Positions 1 to 7,690 of a stretch of 13,000 nucleotides of DNA are shown here, one piece after another. Below the pieces are notes generated by a model. It saw only the letters and a program-made list of their open reading frames with translations, was not told the origin of the DNA and did not search any database. Source of the stretch: Clostridia bacterium (GTDB lineage: Bacteria; Bacillota; Clostridia; Oscillospirales; Oscillospiraceae); the NCBI GenBank assembly GCA_021153265.1, contig JAGKTU010000062.1:1-13000 (forward strand). Reading direction: 5' to 3'. How positions within the stretch are numbered: position 1 is the first letter of the stretch; every line of letters begins with the position of its first letter. The position numbers and the translations under genes are program-made.

Positions 1-22
1 TTTTTATTCGCTTGAGAAGCTA

Positions 23-1045
23 TTACAGCAGCTTAGCGTAGTGCTTGATGGTACGGACCATCTGGCTGGTGTAGGAGTTCTCGTTGTCGTACCAGGAAAC
101 GACCTGAACCTGAGTCATGCCGTTGCCCAGATCCAGAACCATGGTCTGGGTAGCATCGAACAGGGAGCCGTAACGCATGCCGATAACGTCGGAGGAAACG
201 ATCTCGTCCTCGTTGTAGCCGTAGGACTCGGTAGCAGCAGCCTTCATAGCAGCGTTGATCTCCTCAACGGACACGCTCTTAGCGCAGACAGCGTTCAGAA
301 TGGTGGTGGAGCCGGTGGGAGTGGGGATACGCTGAGCAGCGCCGATCAGCTTGCCGTTCAGCTCGGGGATGACCAGGCCGATAGCCTTAGCAGCACCGGT
401 GGAGTTGGGAACGATGTTGATAGCGCCAGCGCGGGAACGACGCAGGTCGCCCTTTCTCTGGGGGCCGTCCAGGATCATCTGGTCGCCGGTGTAAGCGTGG
501 ATGGTGCACATGATACCAGCCTCGATGCCAGCCAGCTCGTTCAGAGCCTTAGCCATGGGAGCCAGGCAGTTGGTGGTGCAGGAAGCAGCGGAGATGATGT
601 GATCGTCCTTGGTCAGGGTGTCGTGGTTGACGTTGTAGACGATGGTGGGCAGGTCGTTGCCAGCGGGAGCGGAGATAACGACCTTCTTGGCGCCGGCGTC
701 GATGTGAGCCTGGCTCTTAGCCTTGGAGACGTAGAAGCCGGTGCACTCCAGGACGACGTCAACACCCAGCTCGCCCCAGGGCAGCTCAGCAGCGTTGGCC
801 TTAGCGTAGATGGTGATCTTCTTGCCGTCGACAACGATGTGGTCCTCGCCAGCCTCGACAGTGTGAGCACCGAAGGGAGCAGCATAAGCGCCCTGAGTGG
901 AGTCATACTTCAGCAGGTGAGCCAGCATCTTGGGGGAGGTCAGGTCATTGATAGCGACAACCTCGAAACCCTCAGCACCGAACATCTGACGGAAAGCCAG
1001 ACGGCCGATACGGCCGAAACCATTGATAGCAACTTTAACAGACAT
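23..1045 (-). CDS. gap: Glyceraldehyde-3-phosphate dehydrogenase, type I, NAD-dependent
   Basis: Cytosolic glycolytic enzyme that converts glyceraldehyde 3-phosphate, NAD+ and phosphate to 1,3-bisphosphoglycerate. The 340-residue product has the usual family length. Visible landmarks are the N-terminal Rossmann motif INGFGRIGR (residues 7-15), the NAD-preferring acidic residue Asp34 after the second strand, the catalytic Cys156 in SCTTNC, its partner His183 in TIHAYTGDQ, and the C-terminal WYDNE signature. I chose the ATG at 1045 because a GGAGG site (1054-1058) lies 8 nt upstream and homologues start with this MSVKVAINGFGR sequence. An in-frame ATG at 1126 would add 27 unrelated residues and coincides with the predicted transcription start, so I reject it. 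The gene has its own promoter and follows the DUF3048 gene in the same direction. Codon use is strongly biased, as expected for a highly expressed gene. No terminator is visible in the 22 bases left before the window edge. Confidence 0.98.
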   Translation of the reverse strand: MSVKVAINGFGRIGRLAFRQMFGAEGFEVVAINDLTSPKMLAHLLKYDSTQGAYAAPFGAHTVEAGEDHIVVDGKKITIYAKANAAELPWGELGVDVVLECTGFYVSKAKSQAHIDAGAKKVVISAPAGNDLPTIVYNVNHDTLTKDDHIISAASCTTNCLAPMAKALNELAGIEAGIMCTIHAYTGDQMILDGPQRKGDLRRSRAGAINIVPNSTGAAKAIGLVIPELNGKLIGAAQRIPTPTGSTTILNAVCAKSVSVEEINAAMKAAATESYGYNEDEIVSSDVIGMRYGSLFDATQTMVLDLGNGMTQVQVVSWYDNENSYTSQMVRTIKHYAKLL

Positions 1046-1053
1046 TGGAATAT

Positions 1054-1058
1054 CCTCC
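1054..1058 (-). promoter_or_regulatory. Ribosome binding site of gap (GGAGG)
   Basis: GGAGG on the minus strand, 8 nt before the ATG at 1045. It settles the start of gap against the longer in-frame alternative at 1126. Confidence 0.85.
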
Positions 1059-1101
1059 ATTTCAAATATTACTGCATTTCGCAGCATAATTATGTGGATC
1101 T

Positions 1102-1126
1102 GTGCGGAAAATCGATATTTCCGCAC
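1102..1126. repeat. Palindrome at the predicted 5' end of the gap transcript
   Basis: Perfect 9-bp inverted repeat, GTGCGGAAA (1102-1110) and TTTCCGCAC (1118-1126), separated by 7 nt. The gap -10 box ends at 1133, which places the transcription start near 1126, so the palindrome would be the first ~25 nt of the mRNA. It could be a 5'-terminal hairpin that stabilises the message, or an operator overlapping the start site. It does not match the Rex or CggR operator consensus that I know. The symmetry is seen directly; the role is inferred. Confidence 0.7.
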
Positions 1127-1132
1127 GGATTC

Positions 1133-1161
1133 ATTTTACTATAATCGGGGCGATTTGTAAA
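1133..1161 (-). promoter_or_regulatory. Sigma-A-type promoter of gap
   Basis: On the minus strand, -35 TTTACA (1156-1161), a 17-bp spacer and -10 TAAAAT (1133-1138). Both hexamers match the consensus at five of six positions. The implied 5' leader is about 80 nt, long for this window, and begins with the palindrome at 1102-1126. Confidence 0.75.
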
Positions 1162-1219
1162 CAGGTATTTTGGAAAAAATCGAGGTATTTTGCTCTTTTT
1201 CCTTGGTGCAATATGCTTA

Positions 1220-2413
1220 TTACCATTTTACGCTGGATTTCAGCGGAACCAGCGCGATGTAGCTGGAGCCAACGCCCTGAATCAGGGGCGTACCATCCTC
1301 CAGAGTGAAGTGGAAGGTGTCGCTGTCACCGGCTCTGGACCAGCGGATGGGGATGATCTTGCCGTCGCAGGCGAAGTAGCCCTTGCCCTCGCCTTCCAGA
1401 TCGGCCACATGGTACACACCCTTGTTGGTCACATTGGCGAAGACCACGATGACGTTGCGGAAGCCCTCTTTCTCCTTGTAGATGGCATCCTTCATTTCCT
1501 TTCCGTACTGGTTATAGATGTACAGGCCGGACTCCTGGTCATAGATCATCTCGGTGATCTTGTAGTTGTCATAGAGATTGAAGGTAATGCGCACCTTGGC
1601 GGCATCTTCTCCGCCGGCAGCGGAGGAAGTTTCTCCGAAGGTCAGGCCATAGTTCTTGTTGGGGTCCTGGGTCACGGAGATACCCTGACTCTCGGCAAAG
1701 GCCTTCACTTCAGGTCCCTTGACGAACAGGCAGTGCTCGGAGGAATAACCGGAGCTCTTGCGGCCCTGGTCGCGGTAGTAGTAATCGCCGCCGCTGACCT
1801 CGGCATAGATGGAATCCACGCCGCTGCTCTTCATATCGTTGAGAACCTCGTCGCTGCCGCCGGAATAGACCGCCACGGCATCGTAGCTGCAGGCGATATC
1901 GGTGAAGTTATAGCGCTGGCTGCGGACGGAACCGATGTCGCTGACTTCGTTGATGTCGTAATACAGGGCCAGACCACGGGTGGCGTAGTCGTTGATGAAC
2001 ATCTCGAAGTACAGGTCGGCCTTGCTGACACCGTAGTGGGGGATGGCAGGACGGATGTTGTTGATGGTCACGGCAAAGACCCGGCTGGTGGCAGGACCGT
2101 CGATTTTTTCACCGGTCAGGGGGTTAAAGTAGTCCTGCTCCGGCTCCGTGGGAGGCTCGGTCATTTCCTCGGTGGGATCTTCGGTGATCTCCTCGGTGGA
2201 ATCTTCCGTAGGCTCTGTGGTGGGTTTGGGGACAGTGGTAGGCTGGGTGGTAGTAGGCTGGGTGGTGTTCATGGTGTCCTCGTCATGCTCGGCCAGCAGA
2301 CCGGGAACGAAAGCAACACCTGCTGCGACCAGCGCCAGAACCAACACAACAATGCCGATGATCAGCGGCATTTTGCTGGATTTGGCTTTGTACTTGGGCT
2401 TGCGTCTGCTCAT
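1220..2413 (-). CDS. DUF3048 (YerB-like) membrane-anchored extracellular protein
   Basis: The 397-residue product starts with a basic stretch (MSRRKPKYKAK) followed by one hydrophobic segment at about residues 16-40 with no lipobox cysteine. It is therefore probably an N-terminally anchored protein with its bulk outside the cell. Residues 48-94 form a Thr/Pro/Glu linker. The rest matches the DUF3048 N-terminal domain (about 105-235, including VTINNIRPAIPHYGVSKAD and the SVRSQR segment) and its C-terminal domain (about 265-392). The family includes Bacillus YerB, usually a lipoprotein, and its biochemical function is not known to me. The start is ATG 2413, with AGGA about 10 nt upstream. The gene follows the solute-binding protein gene after 81 bp and has a possible extended -10 promoter of its own. 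I am confident of the family but make no functional assignment. Confidence 0.88.
   Translation of the reverse strand: MSRRKPKYKAKSSKMPLIIGIVVLVLALVAAGVAFVPGLLAEHDEDTMNTTQPTTTQPTTVPKPTTEPTEDSTEEITEDPTEEMTEPPTEPEQDYFNPLTGEKIDGPATSRVFAVTINNIRPAIPHYGVSKADLYFEMFINDYATRGLALYYDINEVSDIGSVRSQRYNFTDIACSYDAVAVYSGGSDEVLNDMKSSGVDSIYAEVSGGDYYYRDQGRKSSGYSSEHCLFVKGPEVKAFAESQGISVTQDPNKNYGLTFGETSSAAGGEDAAKVRITFNLYDNYKITEMIYDQESGLYIYNQYGKEMKDAIYKEKEGFRNVIVVFANVTNKGVYHVADLEGEGKGYFACDGKIIPIRWSRAGDSDTFHFTLEDGTPLIQGVGSSYIALVPLKSSVKW
2167..2266 (-). repeat. Short tandem repeats coding the Thr/Pro/Glu linker
   Basis: Two repeat units lie in the linker of the DUF3048 gene. A 16-nt unit that reads CCTCGGTGGRATCTTC on the plus strand occurs at 2167-2182 and 2191-2206, a 24-nt (eight-codon) period with one mismatch. 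TAGGCTGGGTGGT occurs identically at 2239-2251 and 2254-2266, a 15-nt (five-codon) period. The periods are multiples of three, so copy changes would lengthen or shorten the linker without breaking the frame. Confidence 0.75.
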
Positions 2414-2457
2414 GATCTGTCACTTCCTGTTTTGATTTGATTTTATGGAATATTGCC

Positions 2458-2466
2458 AGTATACCA
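2458..2466 (-). promoter_or_regulatory. Possible extended -10 promoter of the DUF3048 gene
   Basis: On the minus strand TGG is followed directly by TATACT (2458-2463), an extended -10 element 45 nt upstream of the ATG at 2413. I see no good -35 hexamer at 16-18 bp. No terminator separates this gene from the binding-protein gene, so read-through is an alternative. Confidence 0.4.
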
Positions 2467-2494
2467 GCATTATTTCACAAAGGGAAGAGGTATT

Positions 2495-4063
2495 TTATTC
2501 CTCATCGTCGTAGATCACCGGCAACATGGCGTCCTCCATGGTTCTGCCCAGATCATAGAACAGCAGGCAGTCCCGGCCGACCACCATGTCGGAAACCAGA
2601 CCGCGGGTGGCATAGATGGAGTAACCGGCGAAGAGAATGGGCACGATCCGGGCTTCCGTTGCCACGGTCTGATGGAGGTTATAGTAGTTACCCTTGTTCT
2701 CCAGCGCCAGACGGCACAGGCTGTAGGTATCCTTATTAGAGATACCGTTGCGGCCCATAGCACCGCTGGAGGAGAAGAAGGGTGTCAGATCCATATTGGC
2801 CGACAGTTTGGTCTGACCCAGATACAGGTCGAAAGAACCCAGATAGATGGCATCCTGATATTGCCGGGTGGGTTTTTCCACGGTGACGGTGGGCATACCC
2901 AACTCCGTCAGGGTACTGGCGATATACCGGGCGATCCGGACACGCAGGCTGTCGTCGCTGTTGACCAGCAGGCGGATCTCCGTATCGATGCGGCCGTAGG
3001 TGGCCAGCGCTTCCACGAACCGCACGGGGTCATATTCATATTTTTTGGCCAGTGTCTCGCTGTAGTAGGGGGAGTTGGGCGAACAGGCGATGGTGGTGGG
3101 GGTGGCGAAACCGTTGCAGTAGACCTCGGCGATGGTGGCCCGGTCGATGGCGTAGGTCAGAGCGGTGCGCAGACCCCGGTCAGAGATGATCTCGCTGAAG
3201 GCCACATTGCAGCCAAGGAACAGGAAAATGCCGTTGTCGCTGGTCCAAAGCTCAAAGTCACCGCGGAAATCGGCGTAATTATCGGAATAGGGATTGGCGC
3301 AGACCAGACTCACATCGTAAAATTCGAAGGCATCACGAACCTGCGTCGGAGATTCTGCCACCACCAGAGGGATGGAATCGGTGCGGAGCACCAGCTCCGT
3401 GCTGCACCACCAGTTTTTCACCCGGCGAAGCTGTGCGCCGGTGAGGGAGTCTTCCAGCAGATACGGACCGGAACCCAAGGGGCGGGCTGCGGTCACTTCT
3501 TCCGCCTTCAAAATAGGCACATCCAGCAAAATGGGGAAATTTTCATAAGCGGTACCCAGCTTGAAGGTGATACCTCCGTCTTCGGCGATGAACAGCTCCT
3601 TCACATGGACGAACCGGCTGGAATAATAGCCGGATTCCATGGCTGCCTGATAGGTCACCAGCACGTCGTTGGCATCCAGCGGCGTACCGTCAGAGAACCG
3701 GGCCTGCTTGTCCAGATAAAAGGTCCAGTCCCGATTGTTCGGAGAAATCCGATAAGACTCACAGAGGATGGGGGCCACACTGTAATCGGAAGACACATTG
3801 AATAGACCCTGATAGATCAGCGAAAACAGCGCCCGGTTGGTAAAATCGCTGCTCTGCAGCGGATTCAGGGAGCGGTTGGGGTAATAAACCATGGTCACGT
3901 CCTGACGGGGCGGTGCTTCGGGAGGATTGATGTCCTCCGGGTCCTGTCCTTCCATGACCAGTGCGTCACCGGTGGGAACGTAGGCTTCCTTTTCGTCCCC
4001 GGCGCAGGCCGCAAAGGAGGCCAGCAGCCCCAGTATTAAGATCATGGCCAGAAAACGCTTCAC
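2495..4063 (-). CDS. Family-5 (oligopeptide/nickel-type) ABC solute-binding lipoprotein, orphan
   Basis: The 522-residue product is an SBP_bac_5 protein that would bind a peptide or similar ligand on the outer face of the membrane for an ABC importer. The N-terminus is a lipoprotein signal: KR, a hydrophobic core, then FAAC with the lipidated Cys at residue 20. Phe at the -3 position is unusual but tolerated. Family landmarks are RFSDGTPLDANDV (122-134), GSGPYLLE (197-204) and the later ALTYAIDRATIAEVYCNG segment. The start is GTG 4063, not the longer in-frame ATG at 4561: AGGAGG lies 7 nt upstream, the signal peptide begins here, and the GTG overlaps the pgeF stop, indicating translational coupling. 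No permease or ATPase gene is in the window, so its transporter partner and ligand are unknown. Confidence 0.9.
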   Translation of the reverse strand: MKRFLAMILILGLLASFAACAGDEKEAYVPTGDALVMEGQDPEDINPPEAPPRQDVTMVYYPNRSLNPLQSSDFTNRALFSLIYQGLFNVSSDYSVAPILCESYRISPNNRDWTFYLDKQARFSDGTPLDANDVLVTYQAAMESGYYSSRFVHVKELFIAEDGGITFKLGTAYENFPILLDVPILKAEEVTAARPLGSGPYLLEDSLTGAQLRRVKNWWCSTELVLRTDSIPLVVAESPTQVRDAFEFYDVSLVCANPYSDNYADFRGDFELWTSDNGIFLFLGCNVAFSEIISDRGLRTALTYAIDRATIAEVYCNGFATPTTIACSPNSPYYSETLAKKYEYDPVRFVEALATYGRIDTEIRLLVNSDDSLRVRIARYIASTLTELGMPTVTVEKPTRQYQDAIYLGSFDLYLGQTKLSANMDLTPFFSSSGAMGRNGISNKDTYSLCRLALENKGNYYNLHQTVATEARIVPILFAGYSIYATRGLVSDMVVGRDCLLFYDLGRTMEDAMLPVIYDDEE

Positions 4064-4860
4064 TGGCCCACCTCCTTGCATACGATGATGGCGCCCTGAG
4101 AGCCCCGCTGCCCCTTGGTCACCCGGTGGGACCAGAATCGGTGAGGCTGGCAGGCGGTGCAGGCATCGCTGATTTCGATGTGTACCACCCCGGCCCGGCG
4201 AAGGCTCAAGGCATTGATTTCTTTTAAGTTTACATAATATTTGTCGCCATCCACCCGGATGAAGCGTTCCGCTTCCTCGCCGAAGGCTTCCAGCATGGCA
4301 TCCGGCACATCGGCATCGGTCTGGAAATGGCATTGACCGATATTGGGGCCGATGGCTGCCCGGATATTGGCAGGGGCGCAGCCGAAATGCTCCACCATCG
4401 CCGCCACGGTTTTCGCCCCGATTTGGGAGACCGTGCCACGCCAGCCTGCGTGGGCGGCGCCCACCGCCCCGGTGACCGGGTCGTGGAACAAAATGGGGGT
4501 GCAGTCGGCGGTGAAGACCATCAGAGCCGTGCCGGGGTCGGCGGTGACCAGAGCGTCGCATTCGGGATAGTCCCGGTGGAAGCAGCTAATGTGATCCGCC
4601 TTCGTCACCACCCGGACGATGTCCGAGTGAGTCTGCCGGGTAGTCACCAGCGCATTCATGTCAAAATCCAGCGCATCCGACAAAATGCGGATATTCTCCC
4701 GGACGTTTTCAGCCTGCTCGCCCTCTTTGATGGCGATGTTCAGACTGTCCAGCACCCCGGTGCTCACACCGCCAAACCGGGTGGTAAAGCAGTGGGGCGC
4801 GGAGATGCCCTCGGCGGTTAAGATTTCTAATTTTCCGTCTTTTTTTGTAATGATAGACAT
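4060..4860 (-). CDS. pgeF: YfiH/PgeF-family multicopper-oxidase-like (DUF152) protein, purine nucleoside phosphorylase / peptidoglycan editing factor
   Basis: The 266-residue product has the family's normal length. The probable metal ligands are His78 in RQTHSD, Cys120 in FTADC and His137 in GAAHAGWRG, the conserved set of this family. The C-terminal CxxCQPHRFWSHR segment is also typical. Family members have been reported to act on purine nucleosides and, in E. coli, to prevent wrong amino acids from entering peptidoglycan precursors; which activity dominates here cannot be read from the sequence. The start is ATG 4860, with GGGAG (4868-4872) 7 nt upstream. It lies 91 bp after secA with no convincing promoter between them, and its TGA overlaps the GTG of the binding-protein gene, so a secA-pgeF-SBP transcript is plausible. 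Confidence 0.92.
   Translation of the reverse strand: MSIITKKDGKLEILTAEGISAPHCFTTRFGGVSTGVLDSLNIAIKEGEQAENVRENIRILSDALDFDMNALVTTRQTHSDIVRVVTKADHISCFHRDYPECDALVTADPGTALMVFTADCTPILFHDPVTGAVGAAHAGWRGTVSQIGAKTVAAMVEHFGCAPANIRAAIGPNIGQCHFQTDADVPDAMLEAFGEEAERFIRVDGDKYYVNLKEINALSLRRAGVVHIEISDACTACQPHRFWSHRVTKGQRGSQGAIIVCKEVGQ
4071..4076 (-). promoter_or_regulatory. Ribosome binding site of the solute-binding protein gene (AGGAGG)
   Basis: Perfect AGGAGG on the minus strand, inside the last codons of pgeF, 7 nt before the GTG at 4063. It decides the GTG start of the lipoprotein. Confidence 0.9.
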
Positions 4861-4907
4861 AGTAATTCTCCCGTAGTTGCGATGGTTGCTATGGCGCGGG
4901 AGCGCCC

Positions 4908-4934
4908 AAGGCTCCCTTTACACAAGGGAGGCTT
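4908..4934. repeat. Intergenic hairpin in the secA-pgeF spacer, possible dispersed repeat
   Basis: CTCCCTT (4912-4918) pairs with AAGGGAG (4924-4930) around a 5-nt loop, extended past one G/G mismatch by AAG/CTT. On the minus strand it sits about 20 bp after the secA stop but has no T-run, so it is a poor rho-independent terminator. Its wording resembles palindromic intergenic elements I associate with Oscillospirales genomes; that resemblance is from memory and needs a genome search. Confidence 0.55.
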
Positions 4935-4951
4935 TGCGGGGCAGCGGAGGG

Positions 4952-7627
4952 TCATTCCGCCATCTTATCCTTCTGCATGCAGCACTTCTTATACTTCTTG
5001 CCGCTGCCGCAGGGGCAGGGATCGTTGGGGCCAGCCTTCTTTTCCTTGCGGACGGGGGCTTTCTTCACCTCTGCCTTGGATGCTGCGCCGGTGCCGGTCT
5101 CCTTGGCCACCTTTTCGCGCTTGACCTCCTGCTTCGGCTTCAGCCGCACCAGGAACATCCGCCGGACGGTCTCCTCCCGGATAGCCTGGATCATGGCCTC
5201 GAACATCTGGTAGCCCTCTTCCTTGTAGGCGATGACAGGATCGTGCTGACCGTAAGCCCGCAGGCCGATGCCCTGCTTCAGATCGTCCATGGCGTCAATG
5301 TTGTCCATCCAGTATTCGTCAACAACCCGGAGCATAACCACACGCTCCAGTTCGCGCATCACATCGGGGGTCAGTTCGGTTTCCTTGGCTTCGTAGCGCT
5401 TCACAGCCAGCTCGTAGAGCTTATCCACATCCGGCTCCTCGCCCACACTGCCCACAGGGTAGAAGATGTTCTCGAAGCGCTTTAAGTCTTCGGCGCCGTA
5501 GCCCTCCAGCACGCCCCGGAGCATGCTGAGCATATTGTCCCGGAGATCCTCGCCGTCCAGCACCTTCTGCCGCTGGGCGTAGATGACCTCACGCTGGGTG
5601 TTCATAACATTATCGTACTCCAAAACACTCTTTCTGGAGCGGAAATGGCGGCTTTCGACCGATTTTTGTGCGTTTTCCACCGCGCCGGAGAGGATCTTGG
5701 CATCGATGGGGGTGTCCTCGTCCAGACCTAAGGTGTCCATCATGTTCATGATCCGGTCGGAGGAGAACAGACGCATCAGATCGTCCTGCAGGCTCAGATA
5801 GAACCGGCTCTCACCGGGGTCGCCCTGACGGCCGGCACGGCCGCGGAGCTGGTTGTCGATTCGACGGGACTCGTGACGCTCGGTGCCGATGATATACAGA
5901 CCGCCGGCCTGCCGCACCTTCTCCGCCTCGTCGGCGATCTGGGCGCGGTACTTCTTCAGCAGCTCGTCATACTTCGCGCGAACGGCCAGAATCTCGGGGT
6001 TGTCGGTCTCCGCATAGGAGTCGGCCTCCCGGAGCAGTTCTTCGGGGAGGTCTGTTTTGCGAAGCTCGGTCTTGGCCAGGAATTCTGCGTTGCCGCCCAG
6101 CATGATATCCGTACCGCGGCCTGCCATGTTGGTGGCGATGGTCACGGCGCCGAATTTACCGGCCTGGGCAACGATCTGGGCCTCCTGCTCGTGGAATTTG
6201 GCGTTCAGCACGTTGTGGGGGATGCCCTCGCGCTTCAGAAGCTTGCTGAGGATCTCGCTCTTCTCAATGGAAATGGTACCCACCAGCACGGGCTGACCCT
6301 TGGCGTGGCACTCCTTGACCTGCCGGATGATGGCCCGGAATTTGCCGATCTCGGTCTTGTAGACCACATCGTTCTGGTCCATACGGGCGATGGGGCGGTT
6401 GGTGGGGATCTCCACCACGTCCAGCGCGTAAATAGCACCAAATTCCTCCTGCTCGGTCAGGGCAGTACCGGTCATACCGGAGAGCTTATGGTACAGACGG
6501 AAGAAGTTCTGGAAGGTGATGGTGGCCAGGGTCTTGCTCTCGCTGGCCACCTGAACGCCTTCCTTGGCCTCGATGGCCTGATGCAGACCTTCGTTATACC
6601 GTCGGCCGTACATCAGTCGGCCAGTAAACTCGTCAACGATGAGGATCTGACCGTCCTTGACCACGTAGTCGATGTCCTTTTTCATCAGCCCCCGGGCCTT
6701 CATGGCCTGATTCAGGTGGTGGGACAGGGTGGTGTTTTCCACATCTGCCAGATTCTCCACGCCAAAGTACCGCTCGGCCTTCTGGATGCCGCTGGCGGTG
6801 AGGGATACGGTTCTGGACTTCTCGTCCACAAAATAGTCGCAGTCGTAGTCGTCATGGACTTCCTTATCCTCGGTCTTGGCGAAGACCTTCTTGCGCAGAG
6901 TGGACACAAAATAGTCCGCCATCTCGTACAGCTTGGAGGATTCCTCGCCCTTGCCGGAGATGATCAGAGGGGTACGGGCTTCGTCGATGAGGATGGAGTC
7001 CACCTCGTCCACGATGGCGAAGGCATGGCCGCGCTGAACCAGCTCGTTTTTATAGATGGCCATGTTGTCGCGCAGGTAGTCGAAGCCCAGTTCGTTGTTG
7101 GTGCAGTAGGTGATGTCGGCGGCGTAGCTGACCCGGCGCTCGGCGGGCTTCATGCCGGGGACGATCAGACCCACGGTCAGGCCCATGTAGCGGTAGACCT
7201 TGCCCATCCATTCGGAGTCACGGCGGGCCAGATAGTCGTTGACGGTGACCACATGGACACCCTCGCCGGTGAGGGCGTTGAGGTAGCAGGGCAGAATGGC
7301 GACCAATGTCTTGCCTTCACCGGTCTTCATCTCGGCGATGCGGCCCTGATGCAGTACGATGCCGCCGATGAGCTGGACGGGATAGGGCTTCATGCCCAGC
7401 ACACGCCATGCGGCCTCCCGGACGGCGGCAAAAGCCTCGGGGAGGATATCGTCCAGAGTCTCACCGTTTTCAAGACGGTTCTTAAACTCCTGGGTCTTGC
7501 CCTTCAGCTCGTCCTCGCTGAGGGCGGCGTATTCACTCTCCAGAGAGAGGATCTTATCCACGATCGGCTGAATTTTCTTGATCTCCCGCTGGGAACGGGT
7601 GCCGAAAATCTTATCAAACAGTCCCAT
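4952..7627 (-). CDS. secA: Preprotein translocase ATPase SecA
   Basis: ATP-driven motor that pushes unfolded preproteins through SecYEG. The 891-residue product is a full-length SecA. Walker A is MKTGEGKT (100-107) and the DEAD-like Walker B is DEVD (207-210), followed by SILIDEARTP. The second helicase domain carries GRAGRQGDPGESRFYLS, and the helical scaffold carries VLEYDNVMNTQREVIY. The C-terminal tail is the zinc/SecB-binding motif CPCGSGKKYKKCC, with ligands Cys871, Cys873, Cys882 and Cys883. The start is ATG 7627 (MGLFDKIFG), preceded by AAGGAA at 7635-7640. A 20-codon in-frame extension to 7687 runs through the predicted -10 box, so I reject it. It has its own extended -10 promoter after the strong ycaO terminator, and pgeF follows it. 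Confidence 0.98.
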   Translation of the reverse strand: MGLFDKIFGTRSQREIKKIQPIVDKILSLESEYAALSEDELKGKTQEFKNRLENGETLDDILPEAFAAVREAAWRVLGMKPYPVQLIGGIVLHQGRIAEMKTGEGKTLVAILPCYLNALTGEGVHVVTVNDYLARRDSEWMGKVYRYMGLTVGLIVPGMKPAERRVSYAADITYCTNNELGFDYLRDNMAIYKNELVQRGHAFAIVDEVDSILIDEARTPLIISGKGEESSKLYEMADYFVSTLRKKVFAKTEDKEVHDDYDCDYFVDEKSRTVSLTASGIQKAERYFGVENLADVENTTLSHHLNQAMKARGLMKKDIDYVVKDGQILIVDEFTGRLMYGRRYNEGLHQAIEAKEGVQVASESKTLATITFQNFFRLYHKLSGMTGTALTEQEEFGAIYALDVVEIPTNRPIARMDQNDVVYKTEIGKFRAIIRQVKECHAKGQPVLVGTISIEKSEILSKLLKREGIPHNVLNAKFHEQEAQIVAQAGKFGAVTIATNMAGRGTDIMLGGNAEFLAKTELRKTDLPEELLREADSYAETDNPEILAVRAKYDELLKKYRAQIADEAEKVRQAGGLYIIGTERHESRRIDNQLRGRAGRQGDPGESRFYLSLQDDLMRLFSSDRIMNMMDTLGLDEDTPIDAKILSGAVENAQKSVESRHFRSRKSVLEYDNVMNTQREVIYAQRQKVLDGEDLRDNMLSMLRGVLEGYGAEDLKRFENIFYPVGSVGEEPDVDKLYELAVKRYEAKETELTPDVMRELERVVMLRVVDEYWMDNIDAMDDLKQGIGLRAYGQHDPVIAYKEEGYQMFEAMIQAIREETVRRMFLVRLKPKQEVKREKVAKETGTGAASKAEVKKAPVRKEKKAGPNDPCPCGSGKKYKKCCMQKDKMAE

Positions 7628-7675
7628 AAAGTAGTTCCTTTCCTGTCGTATGGCAATCAAAATCCAATTTAAGGT

Positions 7676-7684
7676 ATTATAGCA
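7676..7684 (-). promoter_or_regulatory. Extended -10 promoter of secA
   Basis: On the minus strand TGC is followed by a perfect TATAAT (7676-7681), giving an extended -10 and a leader of about 42 nt. The -35 position at 17 bp reads TTTCTT (7699-7704), a weak match that falls inside the adjacent inverted repeat. A TTTACA is present but only 7 bp from the -10. Confidence 0.65.
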
Positions 7685-7690
7685 CACTTG

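Noticed and set aside
41..1144. Long open frame opposite gap (367 codons), with similar long frames opposite secA, ycaO, glyS and the DUF3048 gene.
   Set aside because: These are mirror frames of real genes. Biased codon use leaves few TTA, CTA and TCA codons, so the antisense strand lacks stops. The translations are low-complexity Gly/Val/Asp/Leu strings with no family motifs.
1172..1202. Inverted repeat GGAAAAA / TTTTTCC downstream of the DUF3048 gene, considered as its terminator.
   Set aside because: The stem is almost all A-T with a long loop and no following T-run on the minus strand; it would not be a stable hairpin.
4064..4561. 166-codon N-terminal extension of the solute-binding protein frame into pgeF.
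   Set aside because: It overlaps pgeF in another frame, is Arg/Gly/His-rich nonsense, and would bury the lipoprotein signal peptide. The GTG at 4063 has a perfect ribosome site.
7628..7687. 20-codon N-terminal extension of SecA starting at 7687.
   Set aside because: It runs through the predicted secA -10 box, has no ribosome site, and SecA proteins start with the MGLFDKIFG-type sequence at 7627.
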